The position numbers and the translations under genes are program-made. A stretch of 64,000 nt of DNA from Elizabethkingia bruuniana (GTDB lineage Bacteria; Bacteroidota; Bacteroidia; Flavobacteriales; Weeksellaceae): positions 1,550,001 through 1,614,000 of the forward strand of contig NZ_CP014337.1 of the NCBI RefSeq assembly GCF_002024805.1, given 5' to 3'. How positions within the stretch are numbered: position 1 is the first letter of the stretch; the number at the start of each line of letters is the position of its first letter. This document shows positions 23,623 to 31,833 of this stretch, piece after piece. The notes below the pieces were generated by a model. It was not told the origin of the DNA. It made no database searches and saw only the letters and a list, made by a program, of their open reading frames with translations.

Positions 23623-24507
23623 TTAATCGAGTTTTAGCTCTATAGGATTATTTTCTTTCTTTAATTTGTCTTTCGCCGTTTTTTCAATCTGACGAATCAT
23701 ATCATTAGGATCTGTAACTTCCTTCCCGTTTACATTGAATTTCATTTTCATCCCGGGCCTGTTGAGGAGTTCACGCATGCTTTGTCCGGGATCTTTTTTG
23801 TACTGATCTACTAGTTTGGTATACTGATTTTGGGAAATATCCAGTGGTTTATTTCTCAAGATGGATAATTCAGATGAATTGCTTGCTGTAAGCTGCTCTT
23901 CTGTTATTTTTTTTACGCCTTTCAGTTCCATGCTATGTGTTTTATCCGCGCTTTCAATTTTTACGATTAAACCGGGAAGTCCATGGAATTTATATGGTCC
24001 ATCCTGAAAAGGAATATCAGTAGTAAACCATGCTGTCCATTTTCTTCCGGCAAAATTAGTCTCGGCTTTCTGAGCATTAAACTCTCCTATTTTTTGTTGC
24101 TCTTTCAGAATCTTCCACTCCATTTTTCTGTCATCCAAAACTTTATATTTAGATACACCACCTATAGCTCCGACGTTAGTTAGTAAATAGGTTTTGAAGT
24201 CCGGGTAAGTTTTCTCCACAGAGAAATTAATGCTTCCTTTATATCCTGATTTCATCTGAATGTTAGAGGAACCCATTTTCATTTGCTTTTCTACTTCAGC
24301 TTTTATAAGGCTGTCGCTTTCATATTTGGCTTTACTATAGAATTTAGAACCCGATTTACTGATATCTAAAATCATATGCTCCGTGTTTAAAGAATCCTTT
24401 CGTGTAGAATCTATAGCATATTTATACTCATAAGTAAATCTTTGTGCTGCTATTGATGTCTGCAAAGCAATACAAAATATGAAAAGAAGAAATACTAATT
24501 TTTTCAT
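23623..24507 (-). CDS. GLPGLI family secreted protein (copy 4)
   Basis: The 294-aa protein has a signal peptide (ending LQTSIAAQ) and the family core GRKWTAWFTTDIPFQDGPYKF followed by GLPGLI at 176-181 and VKIESADKTHSMEL. The C-terminal region QYTKLVDQYKKDPGQSM is shared with the next two copies. The function is unknown; members are common in Bacteroidota, exported, and often next to BlaI/M56 pairs as here. It lies 11 bp after the previous paralogue and ends before the cluster terminator. Confidence 0.88.
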   Translation of the reverse strand: MKKLVFLLFIFCIALQTSIAAQRFTYEYKYAIDSTRKDSLNTEHMILDISKSGSKFYSKAKYESDSLIKAEVEKQMKMGSSNIQMKSGYKGSINFSVEKTYPDFKTYLLTNVGAIGGVSKYKVLDDRKMEWKILKEQQKIGEFNAQKAETNFAGRKWTAWFTTDIPFQDGPYKFHGLPGLIVKIESADKTHSMELKGVKKITEEQLTASNSSELSILRNKPLDISQNQYTKLVDQYKKDPGQSMRELLNRPGMKMKFNVNGKEVTDPNDMIRQIEKTAKDKLKKENNPIELKLD

Positions 24508-24518
24508 AGTGTCTTTTA

Positions 24519-25406
24519 TTATAATTGCTGTTCTATAAGATTATTTTCACGTTTTATCTGCTCCCGTGCTGTTTTATCCATTTGCTTCAGAATCTCAGCA
24601 TTATCACTAATAATACGCCCGTCAATATTAATGCTAACTTTCGTATTCGGTTTATTCATCATTTCGCGGTAGCCTTGTACAGGATCGTTTTTATATTGCT
24701 CTATAAGTCTTTTATACTGATTCTGATTCACAGATAATCTCTTACCCATTTTTTCTTTATAAGCAACCGCATCTATTTCATCTTTAGTCAGCTGGCGCTC
24801 AGGAATTTTCTTTACAGCTTTTAGCTCCATAATATGCGTATGTTTAGCATCTTCAATTTTTACAATAAGCCCCGGAAGTCCATGGAACTTATAGGGACCG
24901 TCCTGAAAAGGAATTTCAGTTGTAAACCATGCAATCCATTTTCTTCCGGCAAATGAAGTTTCCGCTTTTTGTGCCTCAAACTCTCCTATTTTTTGTTTAT
25001 CCGGCAATATTTTCCAGCTAAGTTTACGATCGTCTAAAACCTTATAATCTGTATTACCAAAGCCTACGCCTACAGAAGTGCTGAAATCAATTCTGAAATC
25101 CGGATAGCTTTTCTCTATAATATAATCTATACCTCCTTCACCAAAACTTTTGTTTATGGAAATACTACCAGGATTCATTTTCATTTGTTTAATAACGGCA
25201 ATTGTCTGGATAGAATCAGAATCAAATTGTTTTTTACTATAATATTTTGAACCTGCCTTTTGGACATCCAGAAACATATATTCCGATTTCAGAGAATCTT
25301 TTTTCAACGAATCGTTTGTAAATTTATATTCATAAATAAAACGCTGAACCTGCCCCTGTAATGTCAATACAAAGAGTAAGCAAATAAATGATATCGTACT
25401 TTTCAT
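24519..25406 (-). CDS. GLPGLI family secreted protein (copy 3)
   Basis: The 295-aa protein has a signal peptide ending LTLQGQVQ and, at the same residue numbers as copy 4, GLPGLI at 176-181 preceded by GRKWIAWFTTEIPFQDGPYK. The order of conserved blocks (YEYKF, SDSIQ, KSYPDF, VLDDRKLSWKIL, GEFEAQKAETSFAGRK) is the same as in copies 2 and 4, so these arose by tandem duplication. It is 2 bp from copy 2. The function is unknown. Confidence 0.88.
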   Translation of the reverse strand: MKSTISFICLLFVLTLQGQVQRFIYEYKFTNDSLKKDSLKSEYMFLDVQKAGSKYYSKKQFDSDSIQTIAVIKQMKMNPGSISINKSFGEGGIDYIIEKSYPDFRIDFSTSVGVGFGNTDYKVLDDRKLSWKILPDKQKIGEFEAQKAETSFAGRKWIAWFTTEIPFQDGPYKFHGLPGLIVKIEDAKHTHIMELKAVKKIPERQLTKDEIDAVAYKEKMGKRLSVNQNQYKRLIEQYKNDPVQGYREMMNKPNTKVSINIDGRIISDNAEILKQMDKTAREQIKRENNLIEQQL

Positions 25407-25408
25407 AA

Positions 25409-26257
25409 TTATTTTATTAAATCCAGTTCTAAAATATTATTATCTTTTTTCAGTCTTTCCAGTTCCTGTAGCTCACGATCTTTCAGCATTTTATTCATGT
25501 CAATTGGATTTCCACTGGCGTCTCTTATCGTTTGATTAGAAATAGTAGCCATTCTCTGTCTAAACTCTGCCAAAGGATCTTTGCGGTACATTTTGTAAAT
25601 CTTTACATACTGAGGATAAGGTACTTCTACAGCTTTCTGATGTAAAGTCATTTCCTCATTATAGGAAGTCACGAGCTTACTTACACCTTTTAGTTCGAAA
25701 GTATGAGACTTAGCTGCATCTTCAATTTTTACAATGAAACCAGGAAGTCCATGAAACTTATAGGGACCATCCTGAATAGGAACTTCAGTGGTAAACCATG
25801 CTGTCCATTTCCTTCCTGCAAAATATGTCTCGGCTTTCTGTGTATCATAGTTTCCTATTTTTTGTTTGTCCGGTAGTATATTCCAATTGAGTTTACGATC
25901 ATCAACAATTTTTAAAGCTTTTCCTGTTGTTGAGCTTTCCTGAGTAATTTTAAAATCAGGATAGGTTTTTAGTATTTTATCTCTGAATAATCCTTTTCGC
26001 ATGCCTGACTTAACATTAATAGCACCTGTAGCTTTGAGCTGTTTTTCCAGATCTGCTTTTGCCAAAGAATCACTTTTATAAACTTCATAACTATAAAATA
26101 CCGAGCCTTTTGGAGTAACTTCCAGATGGGTAATTTCAGATTTAATATTGCTTGTATTCGTTGAATCCGGAACAAACTTGTATTCATATACAAATTTTTG
26201 ATTTTGTGCATATAATATGCCGTATCCGGCAAGGAATAAATAGAGGATTTTCTTCAT
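25409..26257 (-). CDS. GLPGLI family secreted protein (copy 2)
   Basis: The 282-aa protein has a signal peptide (MKKILYLFLAGYGILYAQ) and the core GRKWTAWFTTEVPIQDGPYKF with GLPGFI at 170-175, a Leu-to-Phe change in the name motif. The N-terminal third is diverged from copies 3 and 4 while the core is almost unchanged, suggesting that the core is the functional part. It starts 1 bp after the stop of copy 1 (26259), so translation may be coupled. Confidence 0.88.
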   Translation of the reverse strand: MKKILYLFLAGYGILYAQNQKFVYEYKFVPDSTNTSNIKSEITHLEVTPKGSVFYSYEVYKSDSLAKADLEKQLKATGAINVKSGMRKGLFRDKILKTYPDFKITQESSTTGKALKIVDDRKLNWNILPDKQKIGNYDTQKAETYFAGRKWTAWFTTEVPIQDGPYKFHGLPGFIVKIEDAAKSHTFELKGVSKLVTSYNEEMTLHQKAVEVPYPQYVKIYKMYRKDPLAEFRQRMATISNQTIRDASGNPIDMNKMLKDRELQELERLKKDNNILELDLIK

Positions 26258-26258
26258 A

Positions 26259-27080
26259 TTATTTTAATGTTACTGCGTTATTCTTTTCAATTGGATTGTA
26301 ACTATCACGCATTTCTTTTTGTGAATTTTCGGTTGCTTCTTTTAAGTCTGCTTTTGTCTTATACTCTTTGTCTCCGATTTTTATACTCCATCTGCCTTCA
26401 GGTGCTCCTCTAGCCCATGCAAAAGGATCATTGTAATAGTCTAAAAACAATTTTTTATACATGACCATAGATATATTAGTGGGCGATTTACCATAATAGG
26501 TTTCTAAAAAATTCTCAGTAGACTGTGTTTTGTTATAATTTTTATTTTTCACTAATTTATAATGAAAATGTCCTTCATTGTCTGATATTTCGAAAATTAA
26601 TCCGGGTAAGCCTCTGAATTTATAAGGACCTTCATTAATCTGAATATCCGGTGCAAACCACGCGGTCCATTTTCTTCCACCAAAATCAGTTGTAGCTTTC
26701 TGAACTTTATAAGTATCTATTTGTTTAGTTTCATTAGATAAAGTCCATTTAATAGGATCTTCTGAAGGAAAAGCAAAATAGTCACTAACTCTGTAAAAGT
26801 TAGTATTATTAAAAGAATTCAGATCTCTCTTTAATAATTGTTTCGTTTCACTGCCTCTATAATGTCTTATTGCATCCGGAAGTTTATTTAAGGAATCTGT
26901 TTCCAGAAATCCATATTCATAGAATTTTACATCCTTAGGGTTAATGTCCAGTACCATATTAACATTCCGTTTGGTATTTTTAATAATGTTATCGGTAAAG
27001 GTTAGTTGATAGATATATCTATTAGTTTGTGAATACATCAGAGAACTGATACACAAAAAAAAGGTAATTGTGAATTTCAT
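26259..27080 (-). CDS. GLPGLI family secreted protein (copy 1)
   Basis: The most diverged of the four clustered copies (273 aa): signal peptide ending SLMYSQ, core GGRKWTAWFAPDIQINEGPYKF and GLPGLI at 157-162 followed by FEISDNEGHFHYKL. The C-terminal part keeps the FLDYYNDPFAWARG version of the shared YK-x-DP segment. It is first after the M56 gene, separated by 40 bp that hold a hairpin with a minus-strand T-run, so the GLPGLI genes may be expressed by read-through only. Confidence 0.86.
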   Translation of the reverse strand: MKFTITFFLCISSLMYSQTNRYIYQLTFTDNIIKNTKRNVNMVLDINPKDVKFYEYGFLETDSLNKLPDAIRHYRGSETKQLLKRDLNSFNNTNFYRVSDYFAFPSEDPIKWTLSNETKQIDTYKVQKATTDFGGRKWTAWFAPDIQINEGPYKFRGLPGLIFEISDNEGHFHYKLVKNKNYNKTQSTENFLETYYGKSPTNISMVMYKKLFLDYYNDPFAWARGAPEGRWSIKIGDKEYKTKADLKEATENSQKEMRDSYNPIEKNNAVTLK

Positions 27081-27095
27081 GGGTTTGGTGTTTGA

Positions 27096-27119
27096 AAAAG
27101 GCTGCTCTCGCAGCCTTTT
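27096..27119 (-). terminator. terminator or attenuator between M56 and GLPGLI genes
   Basis: AAAAGGCTGC / GCAGCCTTTT, a 10-bp perfect stem with a tetraloop and a minus-strand T-run (CTTTTTC). It lies between the M56 stop and the first GLPGLI start; no promoter was seen after it. Confidence 0.7.
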
Positions 27120-27120
27120 A

Positions 27121-29385
27121 TTAAGATTTTTTCTGAATTTTTATAATGGTTTTCTTTCCGGTGCTTTTCGTAATACTCACGCTTTCTATATCCTTAGGAT
27201 TAATATCATTCATACTATCACTATCTATTTTCACACCATCCACATAAACTTCTGTATCTCCTTTTGCACCAGATATTCTGAAAAGAGATTTCTTCACATC
27301 GTTTCCGGTACTGGTGGTTGTATTAGTACTGTATGTTGAAGAAAAACTATATGTTTTAGGTTCGTTACTAGCTACAGCCATAACAAAAGGAGAATCTGTT
27401 TTTGCGGAGATATTTATGGCAGTACCAACCTTCGAAGAATTGCTAAAGTTTTTCTTTACATTTTCAAGAATCTTCTGAATGTCTTCATCCTTCATGTTTT
27501 TATCTTTCAGACTGTTTTTCAGCTCTTCTAAAACTTTATTTTGTTTTTCTTTCGACATAAAAGTTCCGGAAAAGTCGATTTTTTTAAAACTGTCTTTAAA
27601 CTTATTACTCCAGTTTTGAGCAGCTAATCTGCTTTCTTCCATCATTTTTTTATATTCCGGAGAGTTAAGGTATTCCCGTGCTTTCTCTGCCTGCTTTCTT
27701 CCATCTTCAGCCGCTTTTTTAGCATTCTCCATTATTTGCTTATACTCGGGTGAGTTCATGTAATTTCTAGCCTTTTCCGATTCTTTTCTGGCATTTTCCA
27801 TTATCTGCTTATATTCAGCAGAGTTAAGATAGGCTCTTGCTTTTTCAGCTTCTTTCCTTCCTATATCAGCAGCTTTACGGGAATCTTCCATTATCTTCTT
27901 GTACTCGTCAGAATTAAGATAAGCTCGTGCTTTCTCTGCTGCTTTTCTTCCTTCCTCACCAGCTTTTTTAGCATCTGCTAATATTTTTTTGTACTCAGAT
28001 GAGTTGATATAATCTCTTGCTTTCTGAGCCTCTTTCATGGCTTTGTCAAAATCCTTTTTCTGTTCAGCTGTCATATCTTCATAACGAACATAATTGCCGT
28101 TGTAAATAATACTACGCTGATTATTTTGGAATCTTTTGTTATTTTTCTCAAAACGTTTTGAAGACTCTACAAAACGTCTGTCGCTTTCAGCAAATTTTCT
28201 TTTATCATCTGCAGAGAGGTCTTTTGAGTTTAGATCATAAGCATCAAAAATTGTAATACCTGAAGCAGAATTTCCAGAATGATTGTAAGCATAACGGGCA
28301 TTTTTGTTTTGTTGATAGAATTCAGTAAATTCGGATTTAGTAACAGCTTTACCATTGATTTTGAAAATAGAATTGTCAGATGCCTGTTCTATTTTCGACA
28401 GAAGAGAACCTCTGTTGTTATTTTCTTTAATCTGAATGCGGACATTTTTATTATTCTCTGATCCGATAGTGTCTTGTTGTAGTGCTTTAATAGCGACTGC
28501 TATTTCGCGATTGGTTTTGGCAATTTCTTTATTTTTAGCCGTAACTAAATAGGTGAAAGAAATCCCGAATAAAACCGGAAGAGCCATTACCCTGCGCGCA
28601 TAACTAAATTTGGTGTAATGTGGTTTAGTAAGCATTTGTAATCTTTTTTTGAGGTTAGAAGATAAGAATGGACTTGTTGCAGGTAAATGTGTTCCGGAAA
28701 ATTTACTTGCTAAAAGCATCTGCGCAAATGCCTTTGTGTCATTCTGTTTTACAGCCTTTTTATCGGCAAGATATTCGTGAATTAAGAATAGCTCTTTCTT
28801 AATCCAGTAAAATATTGGGTTGAACCAGAATACGGCTTGTACAAACTCTATGAAAATTTTGTCCCAACTGTGTTTCTGTTCTATATGTACCATTTCATGC
28901 TTCAGAATCTGCTTTCCAAGATCTGAATCGATTTCAATTGATTTTTTCCAGAAAAGATTTTTGAAAAATGAAAACGGAGCATCATGCAAATCTGTTATAT
29001 AAAAACGAACTCCTTTTAGTTCTTTCCCTTGATACTGATTTTTCATCTGGTAGATTTTATAAATACCTATCAATAATCTTACGAAAAGAATCAGCGATAC
29101 CACTAATAAAGCAGAAAGAGCAATGTTTCTCCAGTCAGTACCATGCGTTTCCTGGCTTACGGTCTGTATGCTGAAATTTTGTAAAAGAAGAAATAATCTG
29201 TTATCAGTTTCTAAAGTAAAGTACTCTACTTTTAATAATGGTAAAAGTAGACTTATCACTATTGTTGCCAAAAGGTAAAACCTATTGTAATGATGGAAGG
29301 TTTTATCTTTTAAAAAAAGCAGGTAATATCCCCACATAATAGCGGAGCATAGCAGCATTTTCCCAAAGTATAGTAGTGTTTCCAT
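27121..29385 (-). CDS. M56 (BlaR1-like) membrane metallopeptidase with tandem repeats
   Basis: The 754-aa protein has four likely membrane helices (about 5-25, 37-52, 89-110, 268-283) and the M56 zinc site HEMVH at 163-167 with Glu204 in LIHEYLADKKA. In BlaR1/MecR1 the protease domain leads to inactivation of BlaI. Instead of a penicillin-binding sensor, this protein has a long charged region with five repeats of 30 aa (one of 23), residues 455-597, and a C-terminal segment (710-754, TEVYVDGVKIDS, IESVSITKS) like a TonB-receptor plug. The gene overlaps the blaI-type gene by one base. Confidence 0.85.
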   Translation of the reverse strand: METLLYFGKMLLCSAIMWGYYLLFLKDKTFHHYNRFYLLATIVISLLLPLLKVEYFTLETDNRLFLLLQNFSIQTVSQETHGTDWRNIALSALLVVSLILFVRLLIGIYKIYQMKNQYQGKELKGVRFYITDLHDAPFSFFKNLFWKKSIEIDSDLGKQILKHEMVHIEQKHSWDKIFIEFVQAVFWFNPIFYWIKKELFLIHEYLADKKAVKQNDTKAFAQMLLASKFSGTHLPATSPFLSSNLKKRLQMLTKPHYTKFSYARRVMALPVLFGISFTYLVTAKNKEIAKTNREIAVAIKALQQDTIGSENNKNVRIQIKENNNRGSLLSKIEQASDNSIFKINGKAVTKSEFTEFYQQNKNARYAYNHSGNSASGITIFDAYDLNSKDLSADDKRKFAESDRRFVESSKRFEKNNKRFQNNQRSIIYNGNYVRYEDMTAEQKKDFDKAMKEAQKARDYINSSEYKKILADAKKAGEEGRKAAEKARAYLNSDEYKKIMEDSRKAADIGRKEAEKARAYLNSAEYKQIMENARKESEKARNYMNSPEYKQIMENAKKAAEDGRKQAEKAREYLNSPEYKKMMEESRLAAQNWSNKFKDSFKKIDFSGTFMSKEKQNKVLEELKNSLKDKNMKDEDIQKILENVKKNFSNSSKVGTAINISAKTDSPFVMAVASNEPKTYSFSSTYSTNTTTSTGNDVKKSLFRISGAKGDTEVYVDGVKIDSDSMNDINPKDIESVSITKSTGKKTIIKIQKKS
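27595..28023 (-). repeat. five in-frame repeats in M56 protein
   Basis: Units begin KAR[DAN/E]Y[LIM]NS-x-EYK at residues 455, 485, 515, 538 and 568; four are 30 aa and the third is 23 aa. They are rich in Lys, Glu and Ala and predicted helical. Unit number could vary between strains. Confidence 0.8.
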
Positions 29386-29750
29386 TATTCCTTATCTTTA
29401 AGTTCCTGTAAAAGCATTTCAAGATCCTCTACACTCATTTCATTTTTTTCTACCAAAAATGAAACAACATTACGGTAAGAACCGTCAAAATAATTTTTCA
29501 TAAGTCCTTTCAGAGATTTTCCGCTATAGGCTTCTTTAGAAACAACCGGAAAGTATTCGTGCTGGCGGCCATGTAAAGTATAGTTTACAAATCCTTTCTC
29601 TATAAGAATTTTAATAAGCGTAGAAACAGTGTTTGTATGTGGCTTCGGTTCCGGAAATAAATCCAGAATATCCTTCAGGAATGCTTTTTCCAATTGCCAC
29701 ATATACTGCATAATCTGTTCTTCTGCTTTGGTAAGACTTTTATTTTTCAT
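29385..29750 (-). CDS. BlaI/MecI/CopY family repressor
   Basis: The 121-aa winged-helix protein has LTKAEEQIMQYMWQLEKAFL (helix 1), TNTVSTLIKILIEKGFVNY (recognition helix and wing) and GRQHEYFPVVSKEAY, the BlaI layout. It would repress its own operon until the partner M56 protease is activated. The promoter directly upstream is a full consensus match and is flanked by two near-identical 14-bp palindromic motifs, the likely operators. Confidence 0.9.
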   Translation of the reverse strand: MKNKSLTKAEEQIMQYMWQLEKAFLKDILDLFPEPKPHTNTVSTLIKILIEKGFVNYTLHGRQHEYFPVVSKEAYSGKSLKGLMKNYFDGSYRNVVSFLVEKNEMSVEDLEMLLQELKDKE

Positions 29751-29765
29751 AGGAATTATTTTATA

Positions 29766-29826
29766 ACTAAAAACTTAGTATAACAAATGTAAACAAAAAA
29801 ACGATTCATTCAACTAAAATTTTAGT
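29766..29826 (-). promoter_or_regulatory. BlaI operon promoter with paired palindromic operators
   Basis: On the minus strand, TTG (29811-29813), a 19-bp spacer and TACATTTG (29784-29791). ACTAAAAACTTAGT (29766-29779) and ACTAAAATTTTAGT (29813-29826) match at 12 of 14 positions. The second is a perfect palindrome touching the -33 element; the first covers the predicted start site. Binding at both would block the promoter. Confidence 0.6.
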
Positions 29827-29924
29827 AGTATTTAAAATTTATGATTTTTTAACATATTATAGTTAATATATCTATAAAGAATATTTAATATTTTGTTAAT
29901 TTCGTCAATTCAAATCCAAATCAA

Positions 29925-30107
29925 TTGAAGAATACTTTATTTATCTCTGGGCTACTAATGATTTTACTTACCTCGGGTTTAGCTTTGGGATTCTCTAAAA
30001 CGATCAGAATGAATATGATCATAGGCGGAATAATTCCTGTTTTGCTTATGCTTAATGTTTTATACTCCGTAATAAAAGCTATTAAGGTACAAGCTAAATC
30101 TAAATAG
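29925..30107 (+). CDS. small two-helix membrane protein
   Basis: The 60-aa frame has hydrophobic helices at about 5-22 and 32-50, separated by SKTIRMN, and a basic tail (KAIKVQAKSK). The longest version starts with TTG at 29925; an internal ATG at residue 12 would cut into helix 1, so TTG is kept, with doubt. It is unrecognised. It is divergent from the BlaI operon and may share its control region. Confidence 0.45.
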   Translation: MKNTLFISGLLMILLTSGLALGFSKTIRMNMIIGGIIPVLLMLNVLYSVIKAIKVQAKSK

Positions 30108-30284
30108 TAATATCTTATTTTAGTATTAAAACAGTGCAGGCTTCTTAATTCATTATGGAGCTCTGTAATTTCGTTTATTCCTAACTTTTAATTACTTTGT
30201 TTCAATTCACTTATCTTAACTGATAATGGTGAATGACTTGGCATATACAGATTATATAGTAAAACCTTTGTCAGTACATAATAT

Positions 30285-30313
30285 AAAAGGCAGGATATAA
30301 AACCCTGCCTTTT
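30285..30313. terminator. terminator of SusCD operon
   Basis: AAAAGGCAGG (30285-30294) and CCTGCCTTTT (30304-30313) form a 10-bp stem, usable in both directions, 33 bp after the susD-like stop. Confidence 0.75.
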
Positions 30314-30345
30314 GTTAAAAATAAAGTGTAATTATGAAGAAAAAG

Positions 30346-31827
30346 TTATTGTAACCACCATGGCGTCTGGAAGATATCATCTTTCCCTCCATACTGAGAG
30401 CTAATAGCCGCATTCAGATTTTGCGAATTAGTATTGTATTCGTCCTGAGGATATCTAAACCTTTTAGGGAATACTCCACCATTAACGATTGGTAATTTTG
30501 GATATCCTGTACGAAGAGCATCATAATAACCAGTCCACTGACTCTGATGGAACATTGTCATATATTTCTGAGTAAGAATTCTTTCCATTTGTTTATCAGT
30601 GCTTTCACCTGTATTATAGGCAACAGGTGCACTGTTTAAATAATTGGTAATATCAAAACCTGCAAATAATTTATCCGAATCTTTCACATTGGCTTTATAA
30701 AAATCGAAGCTGGCCTTAACTGCAGTATCATAGTATTGTTTTGCTCCACTTTGATTAATCCACCCTCTCACAGCTGCTTCAGCCAGAATAAAGTTTAGTT
30801 CCGAGTAGCTTAGGATATTACTTGGCTCATTCACCGGATCCAGGTAGAAACGTGTTTTTACTTTCGAGATAATCTTCTGATCTATTAGTTTTGCATTATC
30901 TGAATAAGGTGAAATAGGGTTTCCGCCCTGGTATGCATTATAATCTGTCAGCGCAAGATTCTTTTCTTTTGCTGAAGTAGTCTGTTCTGCAAAAGTGAAG
31001 ATTCTCGGATCCTTTCTGTCCTTGAAATACTGAATAAATGTATCGGACATATATAAGCTGGAACCATAAGAACTGCTGTTGAAAGTTGGATAACGGCTGT
31101 TGGCCAAATCAAAGAAGGTTAATTGCCCATTATCACTATTTGATTCCATTAATCTTTCAGAATTTACAATACTCGCAAATTCATTTTTAATATCAATATT
31201 TCCGGCTTTAGTTTTCTTAGAAAGCGTAATAAGGATTTTTAAACGGAATGAGTTGATCAACTTTTTCCATCTTTCGATATTTCCGTTGTAAACGATATCT
31301 CCACCAATTTTATCATTAGTATTGATTAATGAATTGGCTTCTTTCAATTCAGTAAGAATTCCCGCGAAAACATCTTCCTGCTTGTCATACTTCGGTAATC
31401 TTATGTTGTCAGTCTCTCCTTTTAATGCCTCAGAATATGGAATATCTCCTACCCTCATGCTAAGATTATAGAAATGAAGTGCGCGGAAAAATTTACCAAT
31501 AGCCTGATAGTTTTTATTATTGCTTTTCGCAGCTTCCTCCATCATTTTCACATCATTCAGCAAAATATTTTTGTAAGCATCGAAAGAAGCATTATTCCAT
31601 TTCAAGTACTGATAATCGTTCTCTTCTCCTGTATTTACAAGCATTCTTAATGCTGAGTTAGAGCTGTTATCTACCGGGAAAGATTGTCTCGCTACATTGG
31701 TAAGTAACACACTTGGATCTACATTTGCAGGATCCTTAGGGTTCTCATTAATTTTTGTTAAGTCAGGTTCACAAGAACTCAGTAATAAGAAAGGTACTGC
31801 AAGAACTGATATAATATATTTTTTCAT
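30346..31827 (-). CDS. SusD/RagB-like outer-membrane lipoprotein
   Basis: The 493-aa protein has a lipobox (FLLLSSCEP, Cys19) and begins the mature part DLTKINENPKDPANVDPSVLL, typical of the SusD-like_2 group. TPR-like helices follow, with LNFILAEAAVRGWI and a C-terminal RFRYPQDEYNTNSQN. SusD proteins cap the paired SusC channel and bind substrate at the cell surface. It lies 6 bp after the SusC gene. No glycosidase or peptidase is in the same operon, so the nutrient cannot be named; this SusD subgroup often pairs with peptide or unknown-substrate transporters. Confidence 0.9.
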   Translation of the reverse strand: MKKYIISVLAVPFLLLSSCEPDLTKINENPKDPANVDPSVLLTNVARQSFPVDNSSNSALRMLVNTGEENDYQYLKWNNASFDAYKNILLNDVKMMEEAAKSNNKNYQAIGKFFRALHFYNLSMRVGDIPYSEALKGETDNIRLPKYDKQEDVFAGILTELKEANSLINTNDKIGGDIVYNGNIERWKKLINSFRLKILITLSKKTKAGNIDIKNEFASIVNSERLMESNSDNGQLTFFDLANSRYPTFNSSSYGSSLYMSDTFIQYFKDRKDPRIFTFAEQTTSAKEKNLALTDYNAYQGGNPISPYSDNAKLIDQKIISKVKTRFYLDPVNEPSNILSYSELNFILAEAAVRGWINQSGAKQYYDTAVKASFDFYKANVKDSDKLFAGFDITNYLNSAPVAYNTGESTDKQMERILTQKYMTMFHQSQWTGYYDALRTGYPKLPIVNGGVFPKRFRYPQDEYNTNSQNLNAAISSQYGGKDDIFQTPWWLQ

Positions 31828-31833
31828 TTTTTA

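Noticed and set aside
27121-29385. Beta-lactam resistance role for the BlaI/M56 pair
   Set aside because: The M56 protein lacks a penicillin-binding sensor domain and no beta-lactamase gene is adjacent.
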